From an uncultured Desulfobacterales bacterium (GTDB lineage Bacteria; Desulfobacterota; Desulfobacteria; Desulfobacterales; JAFDCJ01), in assembly GCA_945787595.1 (NCBI GenBank), contig CALZJV010000441.1:1-5428 (forward strand): a DNA stretch of 5,428 nt, given 5' to 3'. Position numbers and translations under genes: made by a program. Under the pieces are notes generated by a model. It had not been told where the DNA came from and did no database searches. It saw only the letters and a list, made by a program, of their open reading frames with translations. The first letter of the stretch is position 1. Each line of letters opens with the position of its first letter. Shown here piece after piece: positions 1 to 5,253 of the stretch.

Positions 1-1900
1 GAACTTCATTTCCCATAATGTTTCCAGAACCACTCACGAGGAATCCCCAGACGAATCGACAAAGTCTTCTAAAGAAAAGCGCAAGAAAAAGACGAATCCT
101 CTGGAACTCTTTACGATGGATCTGATTAAATTTGCCGCCCAGGGTAAGCTGGATCCGCTTATCGGCCGCAAGACCGAGATGGAAAGAACCATGCAGGTCC
201 TGTGTCGCCGTCGCAAAAACAATCCGGTTTATATCGGTGATCCGGGAGTCGGTAAAACGGCCATGGCCGAGGGACTGGCCCAGAGGATACAAAGTGGAGA
301 CATTCCCGAGCTGCTAAAAGACGTTGAAATCTTTGCACTTGATCTCGGCGGAATGCTGGCCGGTACCAAGTTTCGCGGTGATTTCGAACAGCGTCTAAAG
401 GGGGTCATTGCCGAGCTCAAAAAAAGGCCCAAGGCAATATTGTTTATTGATGAAATTCACACCATTGTCGGTGCCGGCGCCACCAGCAGCGGTTCCATGG
501 ATGCCTCCAATATCTTGAAACCGGTTCTGACCAGCGGGGAAATTCGCTGCATCGGTTCCTCCACCTTTGAGGAATACAAAACTCATTTCGAGAAAGACCG
601 CGCCCTGGCGCGTCGTTTCGAAAAAATCGAGATTTTTGAACCTCCTGTAACCGAAACCGTGCAGATATTAAAAGGGCTGAGATCCCGCTACGAGGAGCAC
701 CACGGCATTACATATACCGATTCAGCTTTGAAAGCGGCGGCAGAACTGTCCTCCAAATTTCTCAATGATCGATATTTGCCGGACAAAGCCATCGATGTCA
801 TCGACGAAGCCGGCGCATTTATCAGACTTTCCGGGGCCGTCAACAGAAAGAAAATCAACCCGGTGGACATTGAAAAAATCGTGGCCAAAATGGCACGCAT
901 ACCGACCCAGAGTGTATCGACCTCAGATCGTACCAAATTGGAACAATTGGCGGACGGCCTGAAGCGGGTTGTTTTTGGCCAGGATGATGCCATCAAAGCT
1001 CTGGTGACCTCAATAAAACGCTCACGGGCAGGTCTGGGTACACCCGAACGGCCGGTAGGCTGTTTTCTGTTTACCGGACCCACCGGCGTCGGCAAGACCG
1101 AGGTCGCCCGGCAGGTGGCCATGATTTTAGGGGTGGAATTCATTCGCTATGATATGAGCGAATACATGGAAAAACATGCGGTCGCGCGCCTGATCGGTGC
1201 ACCCCCCGGCTACATTGGCTTTGATCAGGGCGGGTTGCTGACCGACGGTATTCGCAAACATCCGCACTCCGTATTATTATTGGACGAAATCGAAAAAGCC
1301 CACCCGGACCTTTTTAGCATTCTGCTCCAGGTTATGGACCACGCCACCTTGACGGATAATACCGGCAAGAAGGCGGATTTCAGAAATGTCATCCTGATGA
1401 TGACATCCAATGCCGGCACGCGCGAGATGAGCCAGCCGACAATCGGTTTTGGAGACGTGAAAAAAGACACGGCTTCCAAGGGTAAAAAGGCGATTGAGAA
1501 AATGTTTAGCCCGGAATTTCGCAATCGCCTGGATGAGGTTATCAATTTTAATTCCCTTGACCTCGATATCATGGAAAAAGTGGTCGACAAGTTCATAAGG
1601 GAGCTAAACGGACAGCTGGCCGTCAAGAAAATTAAACTGACCATATCCGATAGGGTGCGAACCTGGTTGGCCAAAAAAGGCTACGATCCCCAATTCGGCG
1701 CCAGACCTCTTGCGCGGGTAATACAGACCGAAATAAAGGACGCCTTATCGGATGAAATCCTGTTTGGTCGCATGCAAAAAGGCGGAGAGGTCGGCATCGA
1801 CCTTAAAGAAGACAAGTTGGTCTTCGATTATAGCCTGGTTGAGCGAAAGGCTGGGAAAACCCACAGTCGGGATGCTGAAAATGAAGCAGTGCTCGTTTGA
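1..1900 (+). CDS. clpA: ATP-dependent Clp protease ATP-binding subunit ClpA (5' partial)
   Basis: ClpA is the hexameric AAA+ unfoldase that feeds substrates into the ClpP peptidase in the cytoplasm. The frame is open from the left edge (first full codon at 2), giving 632 residues and a TGA at 1898-1900; the start and most of the N-domain lie upstream. In fragment numbering, the tail of the N-domain (NFISHN) is followed by a charged, Lys-rich linker. The D1 ATPase has Walker A GDPGVGKT (79-86) and Walker B FIDE (D150-E151). The D2 ATPase has Walker A GPTGVGKT (359-366), Walker B LLLDE (D428-E429) and a sensor-2 GARPLARV segment near the C-terminus. There is no ClpB/ClpC-type coiled coil between the modules, which points to ClpA. 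An IGF tripeptide (481-483) sits where ClpA has its ClpP-docking IGL loop, so ClpP partnership is likely. The first Met inside the window (116) is internal, not the start. The family assignment is very secure. clpS is often upstream in relatives but cannot be seen here. Confidence 0.97.
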   Translation, partial: NFISHNVSRTTHEESPDESTKSSKEKRKKKTNPLELFTMDLIKFAAQGKLDPLIGRKTEMERTMQVLCRRRKNNPVYIGDPGVGKTAMAEGLAQRIQSGDIPELLKDVEIFALDLGGMLAGTKFRGDFEQRLKGVIAELKKRPKAILFIDEIHTIVGAGATSSGSMDASNILKPVLTSGEIRCIGSSTFEEYKTHFEKDRALARRFEKIEIFEPPVTETVQILKGLRSRYEEHHGITYTDSALKAAAELSSKFLNDRYLPDKAIDVIDEAGAFIRLSGAVNRKKINPVDIEKIVAKMARIPTQSVSTSDRTKLEQLADGLKRVVFGQDDAIKALVTSIKRSRAGLGTPERPVGCFLFTGPTGVGKTEVARQVAMILGVEFIRYDMSEYMEKHAVARLIGAPPGYIGFDQGGLLTDGIRKHPHSVLLLDEIEKAHPDLFSILLQVMDHATLTDNTGKKADFRNVILMMTSNAGTREMSQPTIGFGDVKKDTASKGKKAIEKMFSPEFRNRLDEVINFNSLDLDIMEKVVDKFIRELNGQLAVKKIKLTISDRVRTWLAKKGYDPQFGARPLARVIQTEIKDALSDEILFGRMQKGGEVGIDLKEDKLVFDYSLVERKAGKTHSRDAENEAVLV

Positions 1901-1906
1901 TGCACA

Positions 1907-1933
1907 GATTTCGCAGATTATATGGATTTCGCT
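1907..1933 (+). repeat. 9-bp periodic repeat just after clpA
   Basis: Three successive nonamers GATTTCGCA, GATTATATG and GATTTCGCT start at 1907, 1916 and 1925. The outer two differ only at the last base, and all begin GATT. The array starts 6 nt after the clpA stop. A similar 9-bp ATTTCG-based array occurs at 3568-3594. Function is unknown. Confidence 0.55.
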
Positions 1934-1993
1934 GACCTTGACCCTCCAGCGGAGAACTGATTAATGAAAATCGAATAATGAATTGCAGGTGGA

Positions 1994-2034
1994 TGTCGCT
2001 CGCGCAGTGCAAGCGCTTGCGGCGCGTGTCGCTC
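1994..2034. repeat. GC-rich hairpin bounded by 8-bp direct repeats
   Basis: TGTCGCTC occurs at 1994-2001 and again at 2027-2034. Between and partly overlapping them is a hairpin: CGCGC (2001-2005) pairs with GCGCG (2022-2026), then after a small internal loop GCAA (2009-2012) pairs with TTGC (2017-2020). The inner 12 bp (2009-2020) are a perfect palindrome. No T-run follows, so it is not a standard intrinsic terminator. It could be a REP-like element or a processing or pausing site after clpA. Confidence 0.45.
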
Positions 2035-2067
2035 TGTCATTATTGTGATCGTCTTTTAACAATTGAT

Positions 2068-2085
2068 CCACCGGCTTCCGGCTGG
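2068..2085. repeat. Short CCGG hairpin
   Basis: CCACCGG (2068-2074) pairs with CCGG-C-TGG (2078-2085) around a 3-nt loop, with one bulged C. That gives seven pairs. No T-run follows. It may be part of a dispersed palindromic element; one copy cannot show this. Confidence 0.35.
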
Positions 2086-2120
2086 TAGAGCCTACAGTTC
2101 GGAGAGAGGCTGACCTTAAA

Positions 2121-2148
2121 TGTTCAATATTCAATCGACAATATTCAG
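2121..2148 (-). repeat. 7-bp periodic array, TATTCAA type
   Basis: Four heptads follow without gaps: TGTTCAA (2121), TATTCAA (2128), TCGACAA (2135) and TATTCAG (2142). On the minus strand three of them read TTGAACA, TTGAATA and CTGAATA, which fit the same NNGAANN pattern as the plus-strand array at 3106-3175. The third heptad is diverged. Confidence 0.5.
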
Positions 2149-2159
2149 TTCTAAGATAC

Positions 2160-2179
2160 CCCGTCAGCTGTGCTGCGGG
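2160..2179. repeat. CCCG/CGGG hairpin
   Basis: CCCG (2160-2163) and CAGC (2165-2168) pair with GCTG (2172-2175) and CGGG (2176-2179) around the loop TGT, with T2164 bulged: eight pairs. No T-run follows. It lies directly after the heptad array and may belong to a dispersed palindromic repeat. Confidence 0.4.
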
Positions 2180-2307
2180 TTAGATCATTCGCCGCCGCAG
2201 AATTAAACCACGCTCCATCGAGGTGATAATTAAACAGTTAAAAGAATCCGGAAGCAAGACGGCTGAATTGAGCATATTGCTCTCGAGACATGTTTTAAAT
2301 ACTCAAA

Positions 2308-2370
2308 AAGTGCCTGAAATGAGTTAAGTAAAGGATATCATCACCTTTAGCCATTTCAGGCATTTATTTT
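2308..2370 (+). terminator. Strong hairpin plus T-rich tail directly before aat
   Basis: TGCCTGAAATG (2311-2321) pairs perfectly with CATTTCAGGCA (2352-2362), 11 bp, and the stem can be extended outward by a G-T and two A-T pairs. Inside, TAAAGG (2329-2334) pairs with CCTTTA (2344-2349). The right arm runs into TTTATTTT (2363-2370). This looks like an intrinsic terminator for transcripts from clpA, but the aat ATG is only 14 nt further on. It could therefore act as an attenuator of aat. It could also be an inserted palindromic repeat element, since its near-symmetrical ends are typical of those. Confidence 0.6.
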
Positions 2371-2384
2371 AGCGACCGACTCGT

Positions 2385-3077
2385 ATGCCCGTTTACCGGT
2401 TATCCCAAGATCTTGTATTCCCATCTCCTCATCTCGCTTCACATGAAGGTCTTCTGGCTGTTGGCGGTGATTTAAGTGTAAATCGTCTGTTGCTGGCCTA
2501 TAGCCTGGGTATATTCCCGTGGTATTCAGAAGGTGAGCCGATTCTGTGGTGGTCCCCTGAACCCCGGCTGGTGCTCTATCCGGATGAACTCAGAGTTTCA
2601 CGATCTTTGAATAAAGTCATTAAAAAAGGTACTTTCAACGTGACCATGGACCAGGCCTTTGAAGAGGTGATCAGCGAATGTGCCCGGGTTCGGCTTGAAA
2701 ATCAAGAAGGGACATGGATTGTAGATGATATGGTTTCCGCCTACTGCCGACTCCACGAAACCGGCTTTGCCCACTCTGTTGAAGCCTGGAGGGGCAACCT
2801 CTTGGCCGGCGGACTATACGGCGTGTCTCTGGGAAAATGTTTTTTCGGTGAGTCCATGTTTACCCGTGTCACCAATGCATCCAAAGTGGCATTGGTGGCT
2901 CTGGTAAAACATCTTAAAGCGCGATGCTTTGCTTTGATCGATTGCCAAATTACCACTACCCATTTAAGGCGCTTTGGTGCCAGGGAAATATCCAGAGCCC
3001 GGTATTTGGACGAACTCACCCAAGCGCTGAATACCCCTACGTTGCAAGGTAGGTGGACATTGACATCGCATTGCTGA
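2385..3077 (+). CDS. aat: Leucyl/phenylalanyl-tRNA-protein transferase
   Basis: Aat transfers Leu or Phe from aminoacyl-tRNA to the N-terminal Lys or Arg of proteins, creating a primary N-degron that is read by ClpS and degraded by ClpAP in the cytoplasm. The 230-residue product has the usual family length. Family motifs seen are GGDLS (27-31), GIFPW (42-46), ILWWSPEPR (53-61), EGTWI (108-112), GGLYGV (142-147), GESMF (155-159) and IDCQ (185-188). E156, D186 and Q188 match the positions I recall as functionally important in the E. coli enzyme. An in-frame TAG at 2370-2372 leaves ATG 2385 as the only ATG, GTG or TTG start that keeps the conserved N-terminus. No Shine-Dalgarno match is visible before it, and a terminator-like hairpin ends 14 nt upstream, so expression may be weak or conditional. 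Its position after clpA fits the shared pathway. Confidence 0.96.
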   Translation: MPVYRLSQDLVFPSPHLASHEGLLAVGGDLSVNRLLLAYSLGIFPWYSEGEPILWWSPEPRLVLYPDELRVSRSLNKVIKKGTFNVTMDQAFEEVISECARVRLENQEGTWIVDDMVSAYCRLHETGFAHSVEAWRGNLLAGGLYGVSLGKCFFGESMFTRVTNASKVALVALVKHLKARCFALIDCQITTTHLRRFGAREISRARYLDELTQALNTPTLQGRWTLTSHC

Positions 3078-3105
3078 TCGAAATTCGAAACCAGCAACAA
3101 TATTT

Positions 3106-3175
3106 CAGAGGACAGAAAACAGAGGTCAGAAAACAGAAGATTGAAGTCGGAAGTGGGAATTCGGAAGTCGGAAAG
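3106..3175 (+). repeat. Ten-unit 7-bp periodic purine-rich array (NNGARNN)
   Basis: Ten uninterrupted heptads start at 3106: CAGAGGA, CAGAAAA, CAGAGGT, CAGAAAA, CAGAAGA, TTGAAGT, CGGAAGT, GGGAATT, CGGAAGT and CGGAAAG. Every unit has GA at positions 3-4 and A or G at position 5, while the outer bases drift. The first four units also form a 14-bp duplication with 13 of 14 bases equal. The strand bias is strongly purine. It resembles in principle the heptanucleotide STRR arrays known from cyanobacteria, although the sequence differs. No function is known to me. Confidence 0.7.
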
Positions 3176-3419
3176 ATTGGAAGACAGATGTCAGGTTTTA
3201 TTTTTGCTTAATCAACTTATTCAGCCCTGTCAACTAATCAACCATATATAGCCGCAGCCCTTTTGATCCTCCGCGCCTTCCATTGAACGATGCCTTACTC
3301 AATGTACCATGCTCTTTGCCCTTTTTGCCCGCAATCCGTAACTCCCCGCCGAGATTTCAATGGACCTGAAGCCGGAATGACTAATCCGCGGACCAAACAA
3401 TTGGCTTTTGATCTTTTTT

Positions 3420-3440
3420 GAGAATTGGGAATTGGAATTT
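3420..3440 (+). repeat. Small heptad cluster, GGGAATT type
   Basis: GAGAATT (3420) is followed by GGGAATT (3427) and then GGAATTT. GGGAATT is identical to the unit at 3155 in the larger array. AATTGGG (3423-3429) could also pair with CCCAATT (3447-3453), giving a weak 7-bp hairpin. Confidence 0.45.
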
Positions 3441-3472
3441 ATTTTACCCAATTTTAAGATAAGGTAGAGCTT

Positions 3473-3486
3473 GTAATTAGTAATTT
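3473..3486 (+). repeat. Heptad pair GTAATTA/GTAATTT
   Basis: Two adjacent 7-mers differ only at the last base. The period is the same as in the other arrays, although this pair lacks the GAA core. Two units can arise by chance, so support is weak. Confidence 0.3.
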
Positions 3487-3527
3487 CCGGTTTATCCGGA
3501 TTAGGTGGACTCGGATGCTTTCAGGAT

Positions 3528-3557
3528 TTGACATTGTCATGGTATGCTGCCTAATAT
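3528..3557 (+). promoter_or_regulatory. Sigma70-type promoter of the HIT-hemW operon
   Basis: A perfect -35 box TTGACA (3528-3533) and a -10 box TAATAT (3552-3557; consensus TATAAT) are separated by 18 bp. Transcription would start near 3564, giving a leader of about 75 nt before the ATG at 3640. This is the clearest promoter in the window. Confidence 0.75.
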
Positions 3558-3565
3558 GGTAGCAT
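3529..3565. promoter_or_regulatory. Candidate operators: two dyads overlapping the -35 and -10 boxes
   Basis: TGACA-T-TGTCA (3529-3539) is a perfect dyad covering most of the -35 box. ATGCTGCC (3544-3551) and GGTAGCAT (3558-3565) form a dyad with 7 of 8 positions matching, and the -10 box is its exact spacer. The centres are about 20.5 bp apart, close to two helical turns. The placement suits repressor binding, but the half-sites differ and no regulator is encoded nearby. Confidence 0.4.
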
Positions 3566-3567
3566 TT

Positions 3568-3594
3568 ATTTCGTTTGTTTCGTGTATTTCGTGG
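3568..3594 (+). repeat. 9-bp tandem repeat in the HIT-hemW leader
   Basis: ATTTCGTTT, GTTTCGTGT and ATTTCGTGG follow without gaps at 3568, 3577 and 3586, sharing the core TTTCGT. The array lies just downstream of the predicted transcription start. It has the same period and a similar ATTTCG core to the array at 1907-1933. Confidence 0.55.
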
Positions 3595-3624
3595 TTAATA
3601 AATCGGCTTTGATCTGTGCTGAAC

Positions 3625-3630
3625 GGAGGA
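3625..3630 (+). promoter_or_regulatory. Shine-Dalgarno site that decides the HIT start
   Basis: GGAGGA lies 9 nt before ATG 3640, an ordinary spacing. It rules against the in-frame GTG at 3616, which lies upstream of this site and has no comparable signal of its own. Confidence 0.8.
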
Positions 3631-3639
3631 TTGCTGAAT

Positions 3640-3972
3640 ATGGAAAAAAACTGCCTTTTTTGTCAAATTGCCAACGGAGAAAAACCCACCGAGATTCTGT
3701 TCGAAAACGACACCCTCGTGGTCTTCAAAGATATAAATCCCGCCGCCCCGGTGCATCTTTTAATTGTACCGAAAAGGCACATCCGAAGTATCAATGATCT
3801 CACCGAATCCGACGGACCCATCCTGTCGGAACTGGTGATGGCCGCCAAGGATATGGCCGGGCGGCAGGGTGTAGCAAAATCCGGATATCGCCTTTTTATC
3901 AATGTGGAAAGGGGAGGGGGGCAGGTTATCTTTCATCTGCATCTGCATCTGATCGGAGGCTGGCAGAAATAA
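3640..3972 (+). CDS. HIT (histidine triad) family protein, HinT-like
   Basis: Small cytoplasmic homodimeric HIT proteins of the Hint branch bind purine nucleotides and hydrolyse phosphoramidate or acyl-AMP-type bonds. The 110-residue product covers the full domain. It has CLFC at residues 5-8, a beta-strand region with DINPAAPVHLLIVPKRH (31-47) and the C-terminal triad HLHLHL with H99, H101 and H103, where the middle His is the nucleophile in characterised Hint proteins. The CxxC pair, perhaps with H47, suggests a zinc-binding variant. The start at 3640 follows from the GGAGGA site. The protein ends seven residues after the triad and so lacks the longer tail of E. coli HinT. It is the first gene after a strong promoter and hemW follows after 4 nt, so the two form an operon. 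The natural substrate cannot be told from sequence. Confidence 0.93.
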   Translation: MEKNCLFCQIANGEKPTEILFENDTLVVFKDINPAAPVHLLIVPKRHIRSINDLTESDGPILSELVMAAKDMAGRQGVAKSGYRLFINVERGGGQVIFHLHLHLIGGWQK

Positions 3973-3976
3973 AAGT

Positions 3977-5152
3977 ATGGAAGCCACGCCCGAAAAACCA
4001 GCCGGGTTGTACGTTCATATTCCCTTTTGCATGAGAAAATGTCGCTATTGTGATTTTTACTCCATCTGCGATCTTTCCCAAACGTCCCGATTCTTGGCAG
4101 CGCTTAAACGCGAAATGCAAATGAACAGCGGAACCCCGCTCGCGTTCGATACGCTTTATATCGGCGGCGGCACCCCGTCGGTGCTGGCACCTGAAGCAAT
4201 CGGACAAATCATTGAAACTGCCTCAAGCTATTTTAGCATCGCGTCCGACTCCGAAAATACCTTGGAAGTCAATCCGGGCACGGTGAGCCTTGATAATCTC
4301 TCTGAATACCGAAATTACGGTGTCAATCGCTTAAATATCGGCGTCCAATCATTTGATGACAAGAATCTCCGATTTCTCGGTAGGCTCCATTCCGGCAACG
4401 ATGCACGTTTATCCTTTGAATGGGCACGTACCGCCGGGTTTGACAACATCGGGCTGGATCTGATTTTCGGTCTGCCCGGGCAGGATAAAACCAATTGGCT
4501 CGGCGATCTGTCGCAAGCGTGTTACCTTGAACCGGAGCATCTTTCCTGTTATATGCTGACTTGTGAATCCGGCACACCCCTGGACAGGGATGTGAAAACA
4601 GGCCGGGTCCGGTTGGCGCCAGAAGGCATGGTGCTGGATTTGTTCAATACCGCAATCCATTTCTTGACCGCGCGCAGTTTTCTCCATTATGAAGTCTCCA
4701 ACTTTACCCGTATGGCAGGGCCCAATGACGAACCGAGAACATCAAGGCACAACCTGAAATACTGGTCGTTTGCACCTTACATTGGTTTCGGGCCGTCAGC
4801 CCACTCGTTTATTGAACCGGAGCGCTATTGGAACCACCGCAGTGTGGCAACCTATGTGCGGCAAATCGAAGCTGGAAAATCAGCGATAGCGGAAAAAGAA
4901 ATTCTGACCAAAGAGCAGATGATCATCGAAGCCATCTATCTGGGATTCCGAACCACCCGGGGAATCGATCTGGATGGGTTCAAAGCCAAATTTAATATGA
5001 GCTTTAGCCAAATCTTTGACAGAAGCATTGCTGAACTTGAAGCCAGGGGCATGATTAAGATGAGTGAAAGACACTGTGCTATGACGCGCAAAGGGCTGTT
5101 GTTTATCGACAGTATCGCTTCGATGCTCATATGCCAGGAGATTGGTGGCTGA
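3977..5152 (+). CDS. hemW: Radical SAM heme chaperone HemW
   Basis: HemW is a radical SAM protein related to coproporphyrinogen dehydrogenase HemN, but it binds heme and is thought to deliver it to respiratory enzymes. The 391-residue product has the iron-sulfur motif CX3CX2C (C18, C22, C25) followed by DF. That is the HemW pattern rather than the HemN pattern with an extra Cys. Further motifs are GGGTPS (63-68), EVNPGT (97-102), IGVQSF (121-126), the HNLKYW motif (258-263) linked to heme binding in HemW, and GFGPSAHSF (270-278). A C-terminal helical domain completes a normal family length. ATG 3977 lies 4 nt after the HIT stop. The only good Shine-Dalgarno match (GGAGG, 3955-3959) is 17 nt away, so translation is probably coupled to the HIT gene. 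Old annotations may call such proteins HemN or oxygen-independent coproporphyrinogen III oxidase; the motifs favour HemW. Confidence 0.94.
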   Translation: MEATPEKPAGLYVHIPFCMRKCRYCDFYSICDLSQTSRFLAALKREMQMNSGTPLAFDTLYIGGGTPSVLAPEAIGQIIETASSYFSIASDSENTLEVNPGTVSLDNLSEYRNYGVNRLNIGVQSFDDKNLRFLGRLHSGNDARLSFEWARTAGFDNIGLDLIFGLPGQDKTNWLGDLSQACYLEPEHLSCYMLTCESGTPLDRDVKTGRVRLAPEGMVLDLFNTAIHFLTARSFLHYEVSNFTRMAGPNDEPRTSRHNLKYWSFAPYIGFGPSAHSFIEPERYWNHRSVATYVRQIEAGKSAIAEKEILTKEQMIIEAIYLGFRTTRGIDLDGFKAKFNMSFSQIFDRSIAELEARGMIKMSERHCAMTRKGLLFIDSIASMLICQEIGG

Positions 5153-5170
5153 CTCGAATGCGGTGATGTG

Positions 5171-5213
5171 AAAAAAGGGCGACCAGTGATACGGAAATCA
5201 ACCGGCGATTTTT
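5171..5213. terminator. Probable bidirectional terminator between hemW and selB
   Basis: Read on the minus strand, CGCCGGT-T-GAT pairs with ATC-ACTGG-T-CG around a 6-nt loop (two bulged T, one G-T pair), followed by CCC and TTTTTT (5176-5171). Read on the plus strand, the same stem (5180-5207, one A-C mismatch) is followed by ATTTTT (5208-5213). The stem is imperfect. Its position between convergent genes with T-runs on both sides makes a shared terminator likely. Confidence 0.55.
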
Positions 5214-5253
5214 AAAGAATGCGCCCAGCAGGGCCCCCACAGCTCGAAACCCG

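Larger units (their letters stand above)
1901..2384. other. clpA-aat spacer, repeat and hairpin mosaic without a convincing gene
   Basis: This 484-bp gap separates two genes of the same pathway. I find no RNA gene, transposase or confident promoter in it. It contains, in order, a 9-bp periodic repeat, a GC-rich hairpin bounded by 8-bp direct repeats, a CCGG hairpin, a TATTCAA-type 7-bp array, a CCCG/CGGG hairpin, an open stretch of 47 codons with no good start signal, and a long terminator-like hairpin next to aat. The mixture suggests accumulated repeat elements rather than a coding relic, but that is inference. Confidence 0.7.
3078..3527. other. aat to HIT-operon spacer without a recognisable gene
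   Basis: This 450-bp stretch contains no RNA gene or coding region that I can support. The left part holds a purine-rich 7-bp periodic array (3106-3175). The middle (about 3200-3400) is unstructured to my eye. The right part has two smaller heptad clusters (3420-3440 and 3473-3486). No convincing GC-rich terminator follows aat. Confidence 0.65.

Noticed and set aside
116..118. ATG at 116 as the clpA start
   Set aside because: The frame is open to the window edge and residues before it (NFISHN and the charged linker) match the end of the ClpA N-domain.
688..1143. 151-codon minus-strand open frame inside clpA, and 1225-1674 likewise
   Set aside because: Both are antisense to strongly conserved ClpA ATPase domains and show no recognisable protein features.
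3106..3175. CRISPR array
   Set aside because: The units are 7 bp, contiguous and degenerate, with no repeat-spacer alternation and no cas gene nearby.
3240..3370. Minus-strand open stretch of about 40 codons ending near 3236 as a gene remnant
   Set aside because: It has no start codon or ribosome site, is short, and part of it may be explained by repeat-like GCAATCC/GTAACTC spacing. I could not link it to a family.
3393..3419. CCAA-ACAA-TTGG hairpin followed by T-runs as an intrinsic terminator for aat
   Set aside because: The stem has only four pairs, half of them A-T, and lies more than 300 nt after aat; too weak to call.
3616..3639. Upstream GTG start extending the HIT protein by eight residues
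   Set aside because: The strong GGAGGA site at 3625-3630 lies downstream of this GTG and is well spaced for ATG 3640, and the extra residues precede the usual family N-terminus.
3922..3930. Val in place of Ser/Thr after the GQ of the HIT active site, as a possible loss-of-function change
   Set aside because: As I recall, E. coli HinT has Glu at this position, so it varies in functional family members. The three His residues are intact.
5153..5253. tRNA-Sec gene between hemW and selB
   Set aside because: The spacer is short and shows no cloverleaf or long variable arm, only an imperfect hairpin and a GGGCCC-containing stretch.
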